Below are positions 4,931 through 5,955 of a stretch of 5,955 nt of DNA, piece by piece (the stretch's first letter is position 1; every line of letters starts with the position of its first letter). The DNA is from Bacillota bacterium. Lineage in GTDB: Bacteria; Bacillota; Clostridia; Lachnospirales; Lachnospiraceae. The stretch is taken from the NCBI GenBank assembly GCA_023398855.1, contig JAEWRS010000435.1, forward strand, positions 1-5,955, written 5' to 3'. The position numbers and the translations under genes are program-made. The notes beneath the pieces were generated by a model. It ran no database searches, had not been told where the DNA came from, and worked only from the letters and a program-made list of their open reading frames with translations.

Positions 4931-5955
4931 ATGAATTATAAGATCATTGCAAGGGATGGACGTGCAAAGCGGGGGGCGGTAACCACTGTTCACGGAACGA
5001 TCCAGACCCCGGTGTTCATGAATGTGGGAACGGTGGGAGCTATTAAGGGGGCTGTTTCCACGGATGACCTTCGTGAGATCAAAACCCAGGTACAGCTGTC
5101 AAACACGTACCATCTTCATGTTCGTACCGGCGATAAACTAATCAGGGAATTTGGCGGACTTCACCGGTTCATGAATTGGGACCGGCCCATACTCACGGAT
5201 TCCGGCGGTTTTCAGGTGTTTTCCCTCACAGGACTAAGAAAGATTAAGGAAGAAGGTGTTTACTTCCAGTCCCATATTGACGGACACAGGATATTCATGG
5301 GCCCGGAGGAGAGTATGCAGATCCAGTCCAATCTGGCCTCTACCATTGCCATGGCCTTTGACGAATGCCCCCCTCATCCGGCCACCAGGGAATATATGCA
5401 GAACAGCGTGGACCGTACTACCAGATGGCTGGAACGGTGCAGGACCGAGATGGCAAGGCTCAATTCTCTGCCTGATACCTTAAACAGAGATCAGTTATAG
5501 TTCGGCATCAATCAGGGCGGAACCTTAGAAGACATCCGGATCGCCCATGCCAGAACCATAGCTGCCATGGATTTGGACGGCTATGCCTTAGGCGGCCTGG
5601 CCGTGGGAGAAAGTCATGAAGAGATGTACCGGATCTTAGATGAAACCGTTCCATATCTTCCGGAGAACAAGCCCACCTATCTGATGGGAGTAGGCACCCC
5701 TGCCAACATATTGGAGTCCGTGGACAGAGGAGTGGATTTCTTTGACTGTGTATATCCGTCAAGAAATGGCCGTCATGGTCATGTGTACACCAATCATGGA
5801 AAAATGAATATGTACAACAGCAAATACGAACTGGATCATAAGCCCATTGAAGAAGGCTGCGGGTGTCCGGCCTGCCGTTCCTACAGCAGAGCCTATATCA
5901 GGCATCTTTTAAAGGCAAAAGAAATGCTTGGCATGAGATTATGTGTCTTGCATAA
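4931..5955 (+). pseudogene. tgt: tRNA-guanine transglycosylase (Tgt) interrupted by an in-frame amber codon; 3' end outside window
   Basis: Tgt swaps guanine at position 34 of tRNA-Asp, -Asn, -His and -Tyr for preQ1 (or queuine), a step of queuosine formation in the cytoplasm. ATG 4931 follows an AAAAGGAAG ribosome site (4917-4925). Codon 190 (5498-5500) is TAG, splitting NRDQL from FGINQGG; homology continues in the same frame, with no shift, to the window edge (codon 341 of a usual 370-380). Conserved residues lie on both sides: before the stop, D90 in TDSGGFQ and D144 in FDECPP; after it, Q195 in INQGG, GGLAVGE, the nucleophile D272 in FDCVYPSR, and zinc ligands C310, C312, C315 and H341 (E. 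coli numbering plus 8). Relatives have Leu before FGI, so TTG-to-TAG is the simplest change. The upstream 189-residue fragment lacks nucleophile and zinc site and should be inactive. Natural nonsense mutation, sequencing error, or suppressed amber all fit; the first two are likelier. Possibly co-transcribed with the maturase. Confidence 0.88.

Noticed and set aside
5498..5500. Amber codon as a pyrrolysine site
   Set aside because: Tgt has a plain Leu here, Pyl proteins are chiefly methylamine methyltransferases, and no PYLIS-like context or pyl gene is visible; a mutation or sequencing error is simpler.

Overview
The window looks like chromosome from a Firmicutes anaerobe of class Clostridia, most likely family Lachnospiraceae. 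This rests on the SCIFF ranthipeptide precursor/maturase pair, the tgt protein whose wording resembles Lachnospiraceae versions, strong AGGAGG-type ribosome sites, moderate GC and A/T-rich promoters. No mobile element, tRNA, rRNA or CRISPR array is visible. Family names are from recognition of motifs, not from a search.

Layout. (1) Nt 1-625 hold the 3' part of a ClpX-type AAA+ unfoldase that keeps the ClpP-docking IGF tripeptide but lacks the usual RKH pore loop, so it is probably a ClpX paralogue. It is followed by a divergent lspA-like signal peptidase II gene (701-1168) and an intrinsic terminator. (2) A CNNM/CorC-HlyC family transporter gene follows. Its promoter (-35 TTGACA, 17-nt spacer, -10 TAAAAT) is buried in that terminator, and this forces a TTG start at 1256. 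It ends in a strong 14-bp terminator. (3) A convergent minus-strand gene encodes a small four-helix membrane protein resembling family TIGR04086. (4) Divergent from it is the SCIFF cluster: a 48-residue six-cysteine precursor peptide (3158-3304), a 179-nt structured spacer, and its radical SAM/SPASM maturase (GTG start at 3484). (5) Last comes tgt (queuosine tRNA modification), in the same direction. It is interrupted by one in-frame amber codon at 5498-5500 while homology continues unbroken in the same frame to the window edge.

How the genes relate. The peptide and maturase form one known RiPP (ranthipeptide) system: the maturase is expected to install Cys-derived thioether links in the peptide. 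The nearby tgt and TIGR04086-like genes match the conserved housekeeping neighbourhood known for SCIFF in Clostridia, with protein-export genes (yajC, secDF) often nearby but not seen here. The most surprising observations are the amber codon in tgt, the overlapping terminator/promoter, the precursor-maturase hairpin spacer with a tandem repeat, and the RKH-less ClpX.
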